This document shows, piece after piece, positions 6,189 to 7,109 of a DNA stretch of 7,109 bases. This DNA comes from an uncultured Oscillospiraceae bacterium (GTDB lineage Bacteria; Bacillota; Clostridia; UBA1212; SIG427). Within the stretch, counting starts at the first letter, position 1. Each line of letters opens with the position of its first letter. The stretch is from NCBI GenBank assembly GCA_902465325.1, contig CABQMV010000102.1, positions 1 through 7,109 on the forward strand, written 5' to 3'. A program made the translations under genes and the position numbers. Below the pieces are notes generated by a model that saw nothing but the letters and a program-made list of their open reading frames with translations, was not told the origin of the DNA and searched no databases.

Positions 6189-6893
6189 TCACCACTCTAT
6201 TTCTTCCACGGGGACAATCTTGTCATTCTTCCTTATAGAAGAAACCTGTCCGTTTTTTACAGTAATAACGCGGTTTGCCATGGGGGTCAAAGCCTGGTTA
6301 TGGGTAATAATAACGACGGTTGTACCGCTTCTGCGGCAGGTATCTTGCAGAAGCTTTAAAATGGCCTTTCCGGTGTTGTAGTCCAAGGCACCGGTGGGCT
6401 CATCACAAAGCAGCAGTTTCGGATTTTTGGCCAGTGCTCTGGCAATAGCAACCCGCTGCTGTTCCCCTCCGGAAAGCTGTGCCGGAAAATTCCTTGCACG
6501 GTCCTCTAGTCCTACTTCCTTCAGTACGGTCATGGCGTCCAGCGGATTTTTACAGATTTGTGCGGCCAGCTCTACATTTTCCAGTGCAGTTAGATTTTGC
6601 ACAAGGTTGTAAAATTGAAATACAAAACCAATATCATACCGGCGGTAAGCAGTGAGCTGCTTTTTGCTGTAAGAGGAAATAATATTGCTGTCTAGCATGA
6701 TTTCTCCTTCTGTCAGCGTATCCATTCCACCCAGTATATTCAGAAGCGTTGTCTTTCCGGCTCCTGAGGCGCCTACAATAACGCAGATTTCTCCTTTTTC
6801 GATTTCAAAAGAAATGCCGCGAAGAGCTTCAATCGAAACTTCTCCCATTTTATAGACTTTTTTTACATTTTTAAACTCTACAAAACTTCCCAT
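6189..6893 (-). CDS. ABC transporter ATP-binding protein, LolD/MacB type
   Basis: This 234-residue ATPase powers the permease encoded directly downstream. All nucleotide-binding elements are intact: Walker [10 protein letters not shown] (41-49), Q-loop Gln93 in FVFQFYN, signature [15 protein letters not shown] (140-154), Walker B LLLCDEP (160-166) with catalytic Glu165, D-loop GALD, and switch His198 in IITHN. The length and the [20 protein letters not shown] segment are typical of the LolD/MacB/FtsE-like subfamily that pairs with FtsX-type permeases. The ATG at 6893 has AGGAGG eight bases upstream. The stop codon overlaps the ribosome-binding region of the permease, which starts nine bases later. 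The two proteins should form a membrane complex with a cytoplasmic ATPase dimer. A probable promoter and operator-like palindromes lie just upstream. Confidence 0.96.
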   Translation of the reverse strand: MGSFVEFKNVKKVYKMGEVSIEALRGISFEIEKGEICVIVGASGAGKTTLLNILGGMDTLTEGEIMLDSNIISSYSKKQLTAYRRYDIGFVFQFYNLVQNLTALENVELAAQICKNPLDAMTVLKEVGLEDRARNFPAQLSGGEQQRVAIARALAKNPKLLLCDEPTGALDYNTGKAILKLLQDTCRRSGTTVVIITHNQALTPMANRVITVKNGQVSSIRKNDKIVPVEEIEW

Positions 6894-6924
6894 AGCAGGG
6901 GCCTCCTGAAAACTTTTGTTTTAT

Positions 6925-6938
6925 ATTATATTATAGCA
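6925..6938 (-). promoter_or_regulatory. Probable extended -10 promoter of the ABC transporter operon
   Basis: The minus strand reads TGCTATAAT (hexamer at 6930-6935), and a second TATAAT overlaps it at 6925-6930. The sequence 17 bp upstream of the first hexamer (CCTCCA) is a poor -35, so the promoter would rely on the extended -10 or on an activator. The predicted start is about 30 bp before the ATPase start codon. Confidence 0.5.
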
Positions 6939-6962
6939 CAAAAATTATTTTTTGGAGGAGAT

Positions 6963-6983
6963 TCAAAGTACTTTGATATCAAA
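6963..6983. promoter_or_regulatory. Two overlapping perfect palindromes, probable operator
   Basis: TCAAAGTACTTTGA (6963-6976) is a perfect 14-bp palindrome. TTTGATATCAAA (6972-6983) is a perfect 12-bp palindrome that shares five bases with it. Together they give three alternating TCAAA/TTTGA half-sites spanning 21 bp, just upstream of the putative -35 region of the ABC operon. The TTTGA-n-TCAAA shape resembles operators of MarR-family regulators such as FabT, but no regulator gene is in the window and the assignment is inference. Confidence 0.55.
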
Positions 6984-7025
6984 AAGGGGAAAATACTTTT
7001 ACCAGCTGTCTTTTCTGGTCGTTAC

Positions 7026-7075
7026 AAAAATAAAAACTGTCCGAAATCTCTGTATAACCAAAGGTTTCGAACAGT
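7026..7075 (-). terminator. Rho-independent terminator of a gene beyond the right edge
   Basis: On the minus strand ACTGTTCGAAA (7065-7075) pairs with TTTCGGACAGT (7036-7046) in an 11-bp stem with one G-U pair and an 18-nt loop. TTTTATTTTTG follows immediately. The polarity fits a minus-strand gene ending to the right of the window. It would insulate the ABC operon from that gene. The T run is broken by one A and the loop is long, so efficiency is uncertain. Confidence 0.7.
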
Positions 7076-7109
7076 CCGTGGCCAGAGTGTCTGAAAAGAG
7101 CGAGGAAAG

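Noticed and set aside
6952..7109. Open frames without stops on both strands at the right edge (43-50 codons)
   Set aside because: Runs of this length are expected by chance. Neither has a recognisable domain, and the minus-strand one runs through the terminator-like hairpin.

Overview
The window looks like a chromosomal segment of an anaerobic gut Firmicute, most likely Lachnospiraceae (Clostridia). The evidence is moderate GC, AGGAGG-type ribosome binding sites, extended -10 promoters, a Cys-rich DUF6472-type small protein, a lone sodium-pump decarboxylase beta subunit followed by a tiny OadG-like partner, and a KdpD-like DUF4118 sensor kinase. The assignment comes from remembered family features, not from a search.

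Layout, left to right. (1) 1-408, minus: N-terminal part of a four-helix DUF4118 sensor histidine kinase, broken by two single-base frameshifts and cut by the window edge. (2) 478-1757, minus: a two-gene unit of a decarboxylase beta subunit (oadB-like, Na+ translocating) and a 47-residue single-helix OadG-like protein. (3) 1801-1889, minus: a complete tRNA-Ser(CGA) 43 bp upstream of oadB with no visible terminator between them. Just upstream, at 1927-1969, lies a second copy of only the 5' half of this tRNA, followed by a T run and preceded by a near-consensus promoter. (4) 2081-2788, minus: an SGNH/GDSL hydrolase with its own probable extended -10 promoter. (5) 2955-3128, plus: the only plus-strand gene, a 57-residue Cys-rich protein with a TTG start. 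It is divergent from the hydrolase and converges on the next gene with a 6-bp gap. (6) 3135-6893, minus: an ABC transporter operon of a LolD/MacB-type ATPase and a 1014-residue FtsX-type permease whose large extracytoplasmic loop carries about 200 residues of coiled coil. (7) 6894-7109: the control region of that operon, with two overlapping perfect palindromes and, further upstream, a minus-strand terminator belonging to a gene outside the window.

The ATPase and permease clearly form one machine. The beta subunit and its small partner form part of a membrane decarboxylase whose alpha (carboxyltransferase) and biotin-carrier subunits are not present here. The other genes have no evident functional link to each other. 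No phage, transposon, CRISPR or defence system was found. The most unusual items are the half-tRNA duplication under a strong promoter, the coiled-coil permease and the overlapping operator-like palindromes.
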